64,000 nucleotides of DNA. Source: Silene noctiflora. Its lineage: Eukaryota; Streptophyta; Magnoliopsida; Caryophyllales; Caryophyllaceae. Where the stretch lies: contig VHZZ01004842.1 in assembly GCA_009801015.1 (NCBI GenBank), positions 4,501 through 68,500 of the forward strand. The letters run 5' to 3'. The stretch's first letter is position 1. Every line of letters starts with the position of its first letter. Shown one piece after another: positions 10,425 through 23,300 of this stretch. The translations under genes and the position numbers were made by a program. The notes beneath the pieces are model-generated. The model saw nothing but the letters and a program-made list of their open reading frames with translations. It made no database searches and was not told where the DNA came from.

Positions 10425-13400
10425 CTTAACTGCTAAGAATGCTGCTACGCTACTTCCTTCTCTCATTATCTTTTCTCGTTTCTGAGCCAGAATCAAAGTC
10501 AAATCCTTTTAATTTATATATCTAATAGTTGGGTCCTGATTTGACCAATCTACTTCTTTGTAACTCGAACAAAAGCGAAAAGAGGCATTTTGCGCCGATA
10601 TCCGAGGTCGAGATGACATATATAATGGTACACTCGTTCTTGCTATTGATGGAGAAGACACTGGCTTTTTTCCCACTCATTAAGAGGGTCTTACTCTTAG
10701 GGGGTCTTTTGCTTTAATTAATGATAGAAAACTCTTAGATAAAAGGCATGGGGAGATCGTCCGATGTACATTCCGTAGAAGCTTCCTTTATTCGACCCGG
10801 TGAATGAGTCACTCTAAGGCATATTTGACGTGAAAGGCCTAGCACCAGTTCTAGGTCTAGGAAGCAACCATAGGAGCATCGCCCATGTTTTTACGCCAGC
10901 AGGTTAACCTGTCTCGACGAAGGATTGGCCCAAATATAATGGATTTTTTCTCTCCAGTCTGACTTTGTAGTAAGGCGCAGAGCCCTCTCATAGATAGGGG
11001 GTCTAGCTTAATTAGGGACGTTTGTTAATTCCATCAAAGGTGTATGACGACGAAGCAAGATTTGCATGCGTTAGCTTTTGCGCCACATTAAGCTTTTTAT
11101 AGGAAGTCAAAGGTCCCTGAGAAAGATTGTGGTAAAACGTTGACAGGTGAGGGCTAGGTCCTTATTCTTGCTGTTGGTGAGCTAACGGGGGCTATCATGT
11201 CTTGTGTATGCGCTTCTGCGTACCCCGATCACAAGTCGGGAAAGGTCGTTTACTATTTATTAAAAAAAGAGCGGTAATCCGGAGCTACCCTCGATCCCAG
11301 TGATGACCCCAAGGTTTTCGGGGCGAACATTAGAATAAGAATAGAGAGTAGAATGCCCGTTCTGTGTCTTGAGCCACCTATAAGATCGGGCCACGACGCG
11401 CCTTGGGTATTAAATATTCATAATACAAGGTATGGCTGATGGCGCATGTGACTTAGAACCATATCGTGCAGCAACCTTGTCTATTGTAGCGCGTCTTTCC
11501 TCTGTTCAGTTAGGATGTCACCCAAATAAGCAGTAAGGAATAGCATTCCAAGGAATAGGCGCTAAGACGAAGATGCTTTTTCCTCTCCTATACAGTTGAT
11601 CATACTCTTTCCTCGATTTCAGGAGTTAACGTGGCTTTTGAATTAAGCCGTGACTAAGGATAGTTAATGGGCGCGCGTAGATTGAGCGGGTAAGCTGGGC
11701 GCACGACCCTTATGGGTCGGGTCGGGTGTTTGAACGAGTGGAATGAGCGAGTGTAAAAAGAAAGATATTCTCAGAATAATCATGAACGTATCAATTAAAA
11801 AGGAAATTTAGATGATTAATGCACTTCACTCACATGCGTTCGAGGGAAGAACGGATGGGAAGATTATCCCTTAACCTGGCTCGAAATGCCCAGGTTTTTG
11901 TTCGAAAGCATCAAATTCTTCTGCTTCACCCCCCTCCCGCCTCGACTACATCTTTATAAAGCAGAGCGGCCTAGACTTAGTCGTTTTCCCCATCCTCAGG
12001 AGCGGGTGGGTGAAAGAAGGGAGAAATATCCCCAACTCCTTAACGGGATTGATTCCCCAACGCCATCCTCCGGGGAGACCTCACCTGGGTCAAAAACTGG
12101 TTTAAACTTCTTCCCTTTTGCCTCTGGATTCAAAGTAAACTGCTCAAAAGTGAAGACTTCGCTCTAATGAATGATCGAACCGATCACGACCTTACATTGC
12201 ATGTCTTGTGGTCTTGGAATCACCTATTAAGAAGAAAAAAGAGCAGATAGAATTACTATAACTTTAAGCTTTTCTTTTTCCTTTATTAAGCCAACCAAGA
12301 AGAGGTGAAGCTTGGATCAAAGAATGAAGCGTAAAGGGAAAGTGTCGGCTCATTGATAATTAATTTCATTTAATGTGATAGCTCAGGTTATGATTCTCTT
12401 AATTGGAGCTCAATTTCGTAGGGTTCCCCATAAATATAAGAACTTCTACTTGTAAAAATATTACCCGTTTAAGCCTCTACTGGGATTATTCGAGAAGGTA
12501 CCAAACCATAAATATCCTTTGAGGCTTCCGTGTAATGGAAAAAGGCCCACAGGAAGGTCTTAAGAAAGGCCTAACCGCCCACGACTTTTTCGTTTGAGGG
12601 GGAAGCTGGTTGATCCTTTTGTCTGAGTAAAAATGGGTTTGGGGAAAGCAGTTGCTGATGAGTACAGCCTTCCATGCTGCCACAGATGATCAATCCGTGA
12701 GAGAACAACTCAGACTTTGGAAGCTATGTTCCGGGCTTATGTGCTTTATTTCCAAGGTAGTTGGGAGAGGGCCCTTGTTATTCCTATTTCTAAGTAAGAT
12801 TGCTAGTAATATTCCGGGGATGAGAATGGGTAGTAAAATTTAGGAGAATCTAGGTCTAACTATTACCCATCACCTGCTTCATCAGCGGCTAGAGAAAGGT
12901 CTAGTTGTTTGGGGGTGAGTGATAAGAAGCAAAAAGAGAATAGAGACGCCGGCAGAATGCCAGTATACCAAGAGTAACTGTAGGGGCGTGCACTCACGAG
13001 CGATAGTGAATGAAATGTTAAGAAGAGTAAGCGAGTAGAAAGCCAAGTCGTTTGAATAAGTCCGCGCTGGTGCAACAGCCGTAACGGAAAGCTCTCTTCT
13101 ATTATATATTATATTTTAAGCGACTTTCTTGAGAAGTACAACCCTTTGTCAATGGATGTGTTGGAGTGAAATAAGACCCCTTATTCGAGTAGGACCATTA
13201 GAGTCCGCATATAGTAAATCGCCTTAGAGGGTAGTTGAGAAGCTCTTTACATATCTGCTTGCGTATTCCGTAGAGGAAGCTCTGTCTGGAGAAGACTATT
13301 AAATAAGAGTCAGCAGTAGCAGATATAAAACTAGAATCTATATAGGGGAAGGAACATAAACTCCTCTTTTATTTTCAGATTAACATTCATCTAAGTCAAA

Positions 13401-15726
13401 ACTTACCTGAACATATGTCAAAAAGTAATTGCTGTGAACTAATTAACTAGCTAGCTGTATTATTTTATTTTTGTATCATGGATCTTGCTTTTTTATATTA
13501 ATGCTGTTTTTTCACTATGTTCCGACCCGAAGACGGGGAAAGGAGCCATTTAAGTGAATTTTTCAAACCACTTTCGGGTAAGACAGGAGTTCTTTCACAC
13601 CCGTTCACTCCGTTCCTAACCTGCGTATCGATCCTAAGCCTGAACCTTTTCCACTTCCATCTTTATAGTAGGGTAATCTTGCTTTTTTGGTTGGCTAGAG
13701 GTAAAGTACTTAAAGTAGAGAATGCCTCTTAGTAAGGGACCTCCTACTTTCTTTCTTACTTGGGTTCTTGGCTGAATGATAAGCTGGGTTGATCCCTTGA
13801 ATACTAAGGGTTCTCAACCGGAGATCCGTGGAATACGTGTGGTATTCGCTTACTTCGGTATCCTGATCGCGCTTCCGCCTGATCTGTCTCGGTTTTACGA
13901 TGCTTTTTTCTTTTTTATTAAAGACGCAGAGTTAGCCCGATACGCTGGAAGGCGCGAAAGATACGTTCGAGAAGATCTCGCGGATAAGTAACCCAAAGGG
14001 TTTTCATGGATTGTGCTTTCGAACTAGACCTTACTGCTTTGGAAATTGAACCTCTTGAGCCGAATGGATCTTCGTGCCCGATTGATATGATGGCTTCCAG
14101 AGTCTTTCCTTTTCGACCCTAATTTCACTAATGGCAGATCGAGTCTAGTCATGTGAATGCTCTTTCTTCTCGGTCGGATCTCCATTGAAATTCTTTTTTC
14201 ATTTCATTTTGTATGTGGGATTGCCCGTCTTGTTAAAAGAGATGAAGCGAGCAAGAAAGCGCCCTGTGCCGCGAGATTTCTTAGTCTTTTCCTTAACTTA
14301 AAGGTGGTATTCCCCCTTGTAACGAAGCCCGTGCTACACTTTTAAAGTCATTTCACCGAACCCTTATGAAGAAGGCAGTTTTACAACTGGACGGATTTGA
14401 TGGTGAAAACTGGAAAAAATTCTATCCCCTCTAATCTAATATAGAGGGCGGGCGGTCTTAGAAGGACTGTTACAGAAGACAGGATCAGAAGAACAACCAT
14501 GCTAGGAGAGAGACTGACTGCATTTTAAAGAGAAAAGAGGCTTAGCTTGGCCATGCAAAGAGACCTGAGGAGAAGGTTTCGCATGAGACAGACTAGACTT
14601 TTACATGATAAGCGGTAGCTAGGCGGATGTGTACGTTGATACCGCTCAGGCTTATATGGGCATGTCAGTCCTTTCTGTCTTGAATGAAGGTTTAGCGTGT
14701 AGGGAAGTAGGAACTCAACTAAGAAGGAAAGGATCCAACCAAAGGACACCGACTCTTAATTAAGGGAGTAGCTTAAAGGTGCATATCAAGCTCCACCAAG
14801 TGGGAGAGGGCTTTTATGATTCCTAAAAGGATTGCTGCCTTGATCACAATTGACGAGGCCTTTAGAAGAAATTTTCTTAGTGAAGCCTAAAGAAAAGAGG
14901 GCGATATCGATCTAAAACTTTTGACGATTCCGAGCTTACTCTATCTTCATAGAATCATTTCAATATTGAATAAAGAAGGGGCAAGAAAGCATATTTAAAG
15001 CGTAGGGGAGGAGAGCGTCTACTCAATTTATTACGGAGCATCCCTTTTTCCCTAAGTCTTGAAACTCAGAGGCAGTATAAAAAAGGACGACTCCGGCAAT
15101 CATATCTTACTGACGCCTTTGGCGGACTTTTTGCGAGAAAGGCTTTTTTCTATATCTGGTAAGTGAGCGAAAGAGAGTCAACATAGACTTGCGCTTCCAT
15201 CCGCGCTCCCGCCGCTTTGTTTTTATAAAAGAATGCCATCTCTTTCACTTCTGCTTTATTGCGCGCCCCTTAATATTCTTCGCCCCCACCTGTATCTGTA
15301 GGATCGGATCCGCCAGGGGGCATGTCCTATCTATTACTATTATCGAAATATCCAAAAGCAACGTTCTTAATCAGTGGCACAAAAGTGCTCGATGTCATAA
15401 TATCGTATGAGATGATCCATTCAACGTTGAAAATCTAACTAAAAAGAATGAAAAGGCAACTATCCAGCCAGAAAGAAGATAGCAAACACTCTTTCCCCTT
15501 TTGGGGGTTAAATTCAATTCCAGGATAAATAAACAACTTGACAAGTAAAAGACGTTGCTAGAAAGAAAAATTTTTGACAATTCAAGTCAAGTAAGGTAGT
15601 ATGGAATAGTTGTCCTGGGCTAGCCCACTTCCTCTCCTGTCCGTATAAAGATGCGAGTCTCTTCCAGCCTATATAAGGTAGGTTAGTTGAAAAGATTGAA
15701 GTAAAAGGCTTCAAATTGAGGACTTT
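10425..15726. other. Intergenic DNA
   Basis: I see no gene. Short open frames of 60-95 codons occur on both strands (for example 11886-12167, 13517-13732, 13776-13991), without recognisable motifs and often overlapping one another. The interval 10.8-11.7 kb is locally richer in G and C, but I could not match it to plant mitochondrial rRNA. Confidence 0.5.
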
Positions 15727-16032
15727 ATGAATAAGAATCACAAGGTCAAGCATCACATCTGGACAACTCCTCTCATAAGCAAGAGTCATTCTCCTCAGCC
15801 ATCCCCTTTACCTTTCTATCTAATATATGAGATCTCCTTCTACTGTATAGTCGAACATGTAAACACCCTACTTAATAAGGATCTTTTAACTGCAATGCTA
15901 GCTGACGCCCTCGAAGACTTACAAGTAACCTTTCCAGGTTATAGGAATAAGGTTTTAAATTCAAGGAAAATAAGAAAATTAAGATCCCTATCCTGGGTGG
16001 ATAGCATATATGGGGAGAAGGTCGTAAAATAG
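15727..16032 (+). CDS. Hypothetical 101-aa ORF
   Basis: An ATG frame of 101 codons ending in TAG. Residues about 30-70 look like genuine protein, with a short hydrophobic stretch (YLIYEISFYCIVEHV) followed by an acidic helix-like segment (KDLLTAMLADALEDLQ), and the C-terminal 30 residues are basic. TAMLADAL resembles the ETALADAT core of the dispersed repeat, and the bases there are partly alignable, so the frame may include another copy. No known family is recognised. An overlapping minus-strand frame (15514-15789) is weaker. Confidence 0.3.
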   Translation: MNKNHKVKHHIWTTPLISKSHSPQPSPLPFYLIYEISFYCIVEHVNTLLNKDLLTAMLADALEDLQVTFPGYRNKVLNSRKIRKLRSLSWVDSIYGEKVVK

Positions 16033-19000
16033 TTCTTGAAGTTTCCCTAGGCTGGACGGAGCGCCCCTTTCTATAGAGCTTTCTCTTCCTAATAGCCTAT
16101 TTGACGAAGATTGCGAAGATTTGAACTTAATCGGAGACCTAAAGAGTTTTGTTTCATGTTGGTGGCTCAATAGATCATTCTACGAAACGCCTTATGCAAT
16201 CCTCGGCGGGGGTCACCAAATTCAACCGTAACTTGAGCTGTAACTCCCACCCCCTTCTGATTCTCTGAGACCGGTATCGCCACTAGATAGATATGAAAGA
16301 AGAGAGTAGACTTGGAGGGTATTAAAAAAAAAAAGCCTTTACTTTATAAGAGAGTAAAATTCCTCTCAATCTTTTCTAGGACCCCTTCTCACACGCTACG
16401 AGTTGTCAACAATCTAAAAAGGGGAAATTGGGTAGGGCTTGCTCGAGACATTCATCATCAAAATTTCAAACTTTCCACCCTTTTACTCTGTATACAAATC
16501 CGGGTTCGATCCCTGTCGAGTGGTCTTACAATCAGGACGTGTTTTTAATGCGAGTGAGAGCAATATCTTATAATGAAAAAGAGGAAATCTTGTGCTTATC
16601 TGTGCATAATCTCCTATATCTTTAGTTATGATTCTATCTTCTTTAACAAGGGCTAAAGTATGATAAATTCTTAAATCCTTCTCTTAAGTAAGAGCTAAGC
16701 CCTTCCTATCCTGCTCCGCTGGGACCGAGATCATGCACACTTTTCAATAACTTTGAGACTTCGCTTGTTCACCCTATTCTTTCGCTCACTTTGAAACCCA
16801 CGCAGCTTTTATCCTGTGTCCTATCTATATCAACCCTTTAAACATCTTAAGCGAGCTTTCTTATGCCTTCAGGACTTATTAGAACGAAACGAGCGTAGCG
16901 AAGGGAATGGGCGTTGTTTACGGGGCAAGCAATAGAGCGTTGGATACAGGGCGAGTTTATTGGTGAAGCGGAACAGAACATATGAACCGGCAAGCTAGCT
17001 GCTGCTTGTGGGAAAAAAGGAATAAATTTCACTCATATTGTAAGAAAAGCGGGAGAATACGTCTTTCATGGGTCGTTTATATGTCTATCGAAACGCGGCA
17101 CAGGAGTCTTACACACAGAATAGAATGAATTGCCCTTTTCCTAGCGCCTCTTGTTCTCGGCTTTCAACCCAGCTTTCCTTGATTTTCTTTTTCCCAAATC
17201 GGAAAAAAAATCTTATTCCACGATCGGCATGTCCCAGTAAACGCGGTATGAGGATACGACCCTTTGTTCAATCACTGGTCGTACGAGAAAGGAAGGAGGA
17301 ATCTTTCAGAAAAAAATGAGATTTTGATAGGAATGCTGTCGTGCTAGGATAGGTGGTTGAGCATGAGATTGAAGATACGAATGAAAGAGATACCGAAGCT
17401 GTTGTTGCTCGTGTATAGAAATTCGTTCCGTACAGCCTATATATCTATCTCTTTCTTTACGAGTGAAGGTGCTACCCGCAACCTCCTTACTAGCGTGGGA
17501 GCAAGAAGCGGGGGTATACTTCCTATTTGTCAATGAGCGAAACTTATCACAAGGAAAGCTATGTATCAGTCATAAGAGTTAGAACGACTTAGCACGAAAA
17601 CGACATGCGCTATGGTACGAATACGCACTATCTAAAAGGGATTTTAGCACTAGGTAGGATAAAGAACGGCTGCGCTCTTTCCTGAAGCAAGCGTCAGCAG
17701 TGCCTTACTAAATGCATAAGTCCATGTTCCCGGGACTGCTGCTCTTGTTAGCGCTGTAAGCCACCAGTTATAAGTAGTCACTTGAAGAAGCAATATTACG
17801 GCAAAGGCATTCTAATGTAGTAAAGGAAGCCTTCCTAATATATGCAAATACCAATTTTATATATCTCATTATGTTATATCGGATCCTCTATGTCTACTGG
17901 AAATATCCTTGTTTATGCTGTACTCATATCTGTAGCAAGCAAGTGGGTTTTCCTGGATTACTAGTAGTAAAAGAGCTCTTCGGGTCCCGGAAGCCGCTTA
18001 TGAGTAGTGAGTAGAAAGACCATAGAGAGTTGTTATAAAGAAAGAAGCTTCTTATGTATTGGAAAGGGCTCTACTCGTGTATCCGCACCTGTCTCATGAA
18101 ATTTATAATGTCTTTTTCTCCCTTTTTACCGTTTATATTTCAACTTTTTATATGGGCGCTCAAAAAAAAATCTCCATTCTTATATTCCTTTGCTGACTGC
18201 CTTATTCCTTCTAGTAGTTTCGGAGTAGGAGTCGGTGACTGGTAACTTATGAGAAAGTCTCTTTAAAAGGAGGGACGCTCTAGCTTTCCTATTACTTAGT
18301 ACCTGTAAAGAGCTTATTTTCTTACTCGAACGCGCTGATGTATTTACCTTCTATAACGGTATCCTATTTCACATAAACGCCCGCTTACACTTTTTATGCG
18401 GTAACGTGAGATGTCTTGTCTTGTAAACTGCAGATATATCTTTCTCGTATATGCAAACGGCGTACCTCTTGCTTCAGGGCGAAATCTATCCGAAGATGTC
18501 TTGTCTGTGTATGATTTACTTTTATGTTTATGCGGCACCTACTTACCATGTTCTCGCTCATGTTACAAATTTCCGTCTTGCAAGCTCTTTTTTTATAAAT
18601 ATTCTAATTGAGATATTTCCTAACTTTAGTTGCGTTCCCTGTTCGACTTGTTAACTTATTTGTGTTAATTAAAAATTAATATTGTATATAGTACAACTAC
18701 ATTATTTAAGTAATAGGAATTCAAGCGCATAGTAATATAGAGATGCAGTTACTTTATTCTATCATGATATCTCTTGTTAATTTAGAGGAGCTCCCCTCCT
18801 ATGAACGTGCTATAACCGCCTCAGATCGGGGCAGAGTTTCACCGGATGCCGTAGAACCTGAACACTTTATAAGAAAAGAAAACTGTAAAAGATAGACATG
18901 ACGTGATATGACTCCCTCGCCCTATTATTTAACGCCTTTTGTCCCGATCTTAAGAAAAAAATGAAGTATAAAACCCACTTAATTGGTTTATAATATCCCA

Positions 19001-19847
19001 AGGTATCTGGCCATAGGAAAGGCAGTAAGCGGGGTTTGCAAAGAAGTTTAAAAATGCATTCGGCCAATCTACCAGGTCTTGGAAGACCCGTCTTTCCTAT
19101 CTCCCCATCATTGGCTCCATCATACGTAATATCCAACCCGTTTCTGAACTCGTCGACACACTCACTTGTTTTAGCCGACTAGCGCTTAATGACGCAAAGG
19201 CCCAGGTTTGTACGAATTTCTTAGCTTTTCTCGTGCCAAGTTCACATAGGTAGTAGTTATGATGCCTAAGGCAAGTTTTTTCTTTCAAAATTTTATTGGT
19301 TGCACGCTCACATGGAATTCTGGATCTTAAGATACCCTTTGTGTTAACAGTGAACTCGCCCACACCTATACCTAAATCTATACAGTATGCTGCTCGCCTC
19401 ATAGATTGCACTCGCTCCAGGCGCTTGAAAACTATTCTCGTGCTCACAGGCGGCTTTCATTTTCTTTTTTCATACGCAATCTCATTGATTAAAATTTCTC
19501 ATTTTTCGGCATAGTTTCCTTGATCGAGGCCGAGTTGGGCGAAACGAGGCTATACTCGTCAACACGGGCACCGAGTACCCTCGTGCGCAGGCCGGCATAA
19601 TTTCTTCTTACAGGGGATGGGTTAAAGACAAGCCCTACTCTGACCAATATAAAATTAAACTAAATAAGAAAAATTTTTGAAGGTAGAATATGAATTAAAA
19701 TTTATACTTGCGCTAAGTAGTCCTCGGGAATGGTGCTCAACCAAAGAAGCTCAGCCAAAGGAAGAGTACTTCAACTCTGTCCGGTCTTTACATTAAAAAA
19801 ATTTTAATCAAGTGACACGCGTATTGAAGCGCTTATATACGAGAAAG
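16033..19847. other. Intergenic DNA
   Basis: No gene is recognised. A minus-strand frame of 116 codons (19097-19447) has a moderately protein-like, basic sequence but no motif I know. Near 16500 a short sequence matches the T-arm consensus of tRNAs but has no matching remainder. The interval 18.6-18.8 kb is strongly A+T-rich. Confidence 0.5.
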
Positions 19848-20036
19848 ATGAATCAAATGAAGCAAATGAGGCGAGTCAAATCAGTAGAAGACGTTGAACA
19901 TGCAACAAAATTCAAGGAAGCAAAGGCGCACCTTCATCAAACAATTGAACAACACTATAGGATACCGTATGTGATGCAAGGATCCCCCATTGAGAGACCT
20001 TATCCAAGCGCCCTTTCTCTTTCTCTAGCTACTTGA
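19848..20036 (+). CDS. Hypothetical 62-aa charged ORF
   Basis: The ATG at 19848 gives 62 residues; the frame is open upstream to at least a GTG at 19812. The first 45 residues are strongly charged and helical in character (MNQMKQMRRVKSVEDVEHA), and the rest is hydrophobic and Ser/Leu-rich. No domain is recognised. The heptad-like pattern of the first part is compatible with a short coiled coil, which is inference only. Confidence 0.25.
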   Translation: MNQMKQMRRVKSVEDVEHATKFKEAKAHLHQTIEQHYRIPYVMQGSPIERPYPSALSLSLAT

Positions 20037-20601
20037 CAAAGTCTTATCTCTCCTCCATAGTCATATACATAGAAAAATAGGGCAGGGTAGAACAAGGCAA
20101 GAAAGTTAGCTTCTTGGTTCTTAGAATGCCCCTTTAGTACAAAGTCCCCCTGAAATCACACCAGGTTGTAACCAAAATCCTCAGGAAAAATAAAATAAAT
20201 TCAGATTAAATTCAAGTTTTGATGGAAAGAAGGCGAGAATCCACTTACCCGTAACGGAATTCAGAGAAGGTGTGTACCAAAGTGGTAGTAGAAAAGAAAG
20301 ACGGCTTGCTTGAGTAAAGTATGTTTCGTTACAACCAAATAAAGGCTGCGTGTCCGCGCACCGCGCTTAAAAAAAAAGATTTCAAATAGGGCAAGCAGTG
20401 CCAATGCAGCCTTTCCAATCAGAAGAATTCCGCTCCTATTACTGTTTTATACACGGGAAAGTTTCTAACCTATGAATAGGAATTTGCGCGCTAAGGAAGT
20501 AGTGAAGGAGAGTATGCGGGCAAGTCTTCTCCTTCTATGAGAGATCTAAATAACCTTCACTTTCGCGAGGGGGTTTTCTTCGCAAACCTCAGCCCAACGA
20601 T
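20037..20601. other. Intergenic DNA
   Basis: Nothing recognisable in this interval. It contains short A-rich runs and no frame of note. Confidence 0.5.
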
Positions 20602-20769
20602 ATGTGCCCTAACTGCCAGCGGTTCTTCGAGGAGTTCTTTTGCCGCCGGAACGAGAGGAATCCGTGTAGCGAATGGCTCTTGCCGAATCCTCTGTCTACC
20701 ATAAACAGAATCAGCTTAAGCTCTAGCATACCAATCATGGGCAGCACTATTTCGTATCTATCCGCTTAA
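20602..20769 (+). CDS. Small Cys-containing ORF (55 aa)
   Basis: A short ATG frame in a locally G+C-richer patch. It begins MCPNCQRFFEEFFCRRNER and has four cysteines at residues 2, 5, 14 and 21, spaced C-x2-C-x8-C-x6-C, which resembles small zinc-binding knots. The remaining residues are Ser/Leu-rich. A second frame across the same bases is also open, so coding is uncertain. I know no plant mitochondrial protein that matches it. Confidence 0.25.
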   Translation: MCPNCQRFFEEFFCRRNERNPCSEWLLPNPLSTINRISLSSSIPIMGSTISYLSA

Positions 20770-20800
20770 GGATACAAGTTGACACCCTCCAAGTGAGATT

Positions 20801-20830
20801 CCAGATCTACCATTACCAGATCTACCATTA
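20801..20830 (+). repeat. 15-bp perfect tandem duplication
   Basis: CCAGATCTACCATTA occurs twice head to tail with no mismatch. It is a small slippage-type or recombination-type duplication. Confidence 0.95.
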
Positions 20831-21058
20831 TGAGTAAGCAAGTTACATAAGTCTTATAATTTGGACTCAAGCATTTGTCGAGACTAGCTCGCTCGCTAGT
20901 GCAGCATGCGCAGTAAACGTTTCTACGGCCTATCCTGTGGGATTTAGGCCTTTCGCCTTATAGATGCTTCCATTCGTCAGGAAGCGTACTTCACTTGGTT
21001 AAGCTATACCTCTCTTGAGGGTGTCCAAGTAAGAAATCTATACATAGAAAGTATTTCG

Positions 21059-21080
21059 TACGAAAAAGCTACGAAAAAGC
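21059..21080 (+). repeat. 11-bp perfect tandem duplication
   Basis: TACGAAAAAGC occurs twice head to tail. Confidence 0.9.
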
Positions 21081-21999
21081 AATGACGAATCATTTCTTAT
21101 TAAATGCAAAAGTTTTTGTAGTAAAAAAGAAGTCAATTGAGCTACATTTACAAGTCTACTTTTCACTTTTTAAGGTTAGAGAAGGATAAGTCAAAGATTT
21201 ACTTTGGAAAGAGAATTCCTCTCATGGCACGATCCTCTATAATTAAAATAAACCTATTTGTCTATGATAAAAATGGCAAGGTTTTCTTGTAATCTTAAAA
21301 GATGGACTCAAAAAAATAGTCTTTTTTGTGTCTATAAGCAGCGGCATTTTCCTCTATACTGCTCAAGTAGTAGTGTCGGTACAGCATGAATTTCTTTACC
21401 AGTGGAAAAAGGTCTTTGTTCGACGTCGTTTCGTTCCTTTCATTGTGATACTGGTTCATTAGATCAACAAATAGATAAGAAAGTGTAACATATTAAGTCG
21501 TGGTGACCTCATTTTATCGGAATAGAGTATTATAGTGAGATTGAAATTCTTAAGCGCTTTTGGACTTTTTTTTACTGTCGTCGATCTAAGAATTCTACTT
21601 TTGTTTTTGGGGAAAAGCCTGGTACTAGTGGAATCAAAGCGTAACGGGAGCAACTGATTTGGGAGTACCACGAAAAAGTCTTCCATCTGCTAGAAACGAT
21701 CCGGGGCGAAAAGGCTCCTCGATAGGCTAGGATGCTGTAGAGATCGAAAGTCTCATGTTGAATCCATAAGGCTTTGGAACAGAATCAAGCCAGGATCCTT
21801 GAGTTATGTCTTAAGGAGGCCCGAAGCGCGAAATGCCCCTTTCAATACCTCGCCAACGTCTATACCTTTAGTAGTACTAAAGTATAGTTTAGATATCGAT
21901 AAAAAAAAGTTTTTCCCTTAAGTGAAGCTCTTTCGGTCCCGTTCAGTCCGGGTTGTGGTCGCGACATAACCTATCGATTGCTAGCGTACTTCTTTGTAA

Positions 22000-22251
22000 A
22001 GAGTAGTCTGGCTAAAGACTAAAGGTAAGAATCGGACCACGGAGGACTGGGATGATCCTAGTAGTGTGGATATACACAATCTCTTTCGAGAACACTTTAT
22101 AAAGCATCCACTTGGTACGGACGGGGGTAGCTCTGGATTTATGCGAAAAGTTCTAGTATCTTTTCGCCCGAGAGGTGACAAAGAAGGTTTTGATGCCTTG
22201 CTTTTTATGGGAAAGGTAAGAAAAGCACTCTTAGCGATCCGAAAGTCCTGA
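22000..22251 (+). other. ATG-poor open frame with protein-like sequence (83 codons)
   Basis: The frame opens after TAA at 21997-21999 and ends with TGA at 22249-22251. It has no ATG near its start; the first is far inside, in the segment SGFMRKVLVSFRPRGDKE. The translation is balanced and charged (DWDDPSSVDIHNLFREHF) and reads more like protein than most frames here. A 201-codon minus-strand frame (21981-22586, GTG start) covers the same bases and is Leu/Phe/Ser-rich without motifs; I favour the plus strand, weakly. No family is recognised. Confidence 0.3.
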
Positions 22252-23274
22252 AAGGTACGGGTCTTTCGCCAAAATAACAAGATTTCGTGGTAAGGCAGTG
22301 CTATCACTTTTGGGATGCGGCGCATTCTTAGTATAATTCCTATTGCTCCCATGTAATGGATCCGTCGCTTTGCGAGGCACCGCGCATTTCGGTCATAGAG
22401 TGAGAGGGGAGAAGATAAAATTTGAAATAGAATTAAGGGGTTCACCCTTTCAGCTAAAAAAAAGAATAAGAAGAGTGCATTCATATAGTAAGGAAGATAT
22501 CTTTTCTCGTAAAATCTTATGCATTCGGCACCTAAAGTAGAGTCCTTGCTTAAGCTAAATAGGAAGTGCCGCTCTTTTGACAGCACTAAACCGTAAAGAA
22601 CGAAAGAGCATTAATTAAGGAGGGCTCTTCCTATTTTAATTTGAAATAAAGCCATGACCTTAGGATTAAAGGGTTTAGCTGCTACCTGTATCCGATAAGA
22701 CACTGGGAACAGGCATTGAGCCTAGGTTATGAAGAAAAGCTAGAGGGGCGCCCTCCAAAAGAGCAAAATTCGCAGTAGCTAGAGGGCCAGAAAGCCTTTT
22801 CTTATCGATCTACCTTATTCCACTACTTGGATTAAAAGAACGACGAAGTCAAAGACCTTTTCGCGCAATTATCTCCTTGCATCTTCTACTTTTTCTGTGA
22901 AACCCTCCTTTTACTATGAAGCGAGCTTTCTTCTCTATCATGGGTAGCTTTTTAAAGGCCCCTCTTCTCATTGTCAAAGACTGCTAAATCTTAGGAAATT
23001 TTATTAAAAGCTTATTATCCAGTAATTTCTTTTTATGTGCATTGTTTTTATTTTTTATCTTGTAAAAAAGCTAATCCCTATCTAGTTAAACCGAGCCCTC
23101 GTAGCAAATCATAAGAGAAAGACGAGCATCTTATCGGGGAAGATTACTCTCTAACTTAAGAGATTGAGGTCTCATCATACGAAATCAGAAACAAGATCGA
23201 TAGCAAAAGAGGCGAGCTTGGGTTCAATCAAAGCAACGAGCTGTATGTTGGCGATCTCATTTAGACTTTAAACC

Positions 23275-23300
23275 CTTTCTTTATATATATATAAAGAAAG
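23275..23300. repeat. Perfect 26-bp AT-rich palindrome
   Basis: The sequence starts CTTTCTTTATATA and its second half is the exact reverse complement of the first. It could extrude a cruciform or form an RNA hairpin. There is no flanking gene to suggest a terminator role. Confidence 0.95.

Noticed and set aside
10800-11720. G+C-richer interval as rRNA remnant
   Set aside because: I could not match any conserved plant mitochondrial rRNA block to it.
16500-16516. T-arm-like sequence GGGTTCGATCCCTG
   Set aside because: No matching acceptor, D-arm or anticodon arm upstream at tRNA spacing; probably chance.
21981-22586. 201-codon minus-strand frame as a gene
   Set aside because: GTG start, Leu/Phe/Ser-rich without motif; the overlapping plus-strand frame reads more like protein. 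Kept only as a remark.
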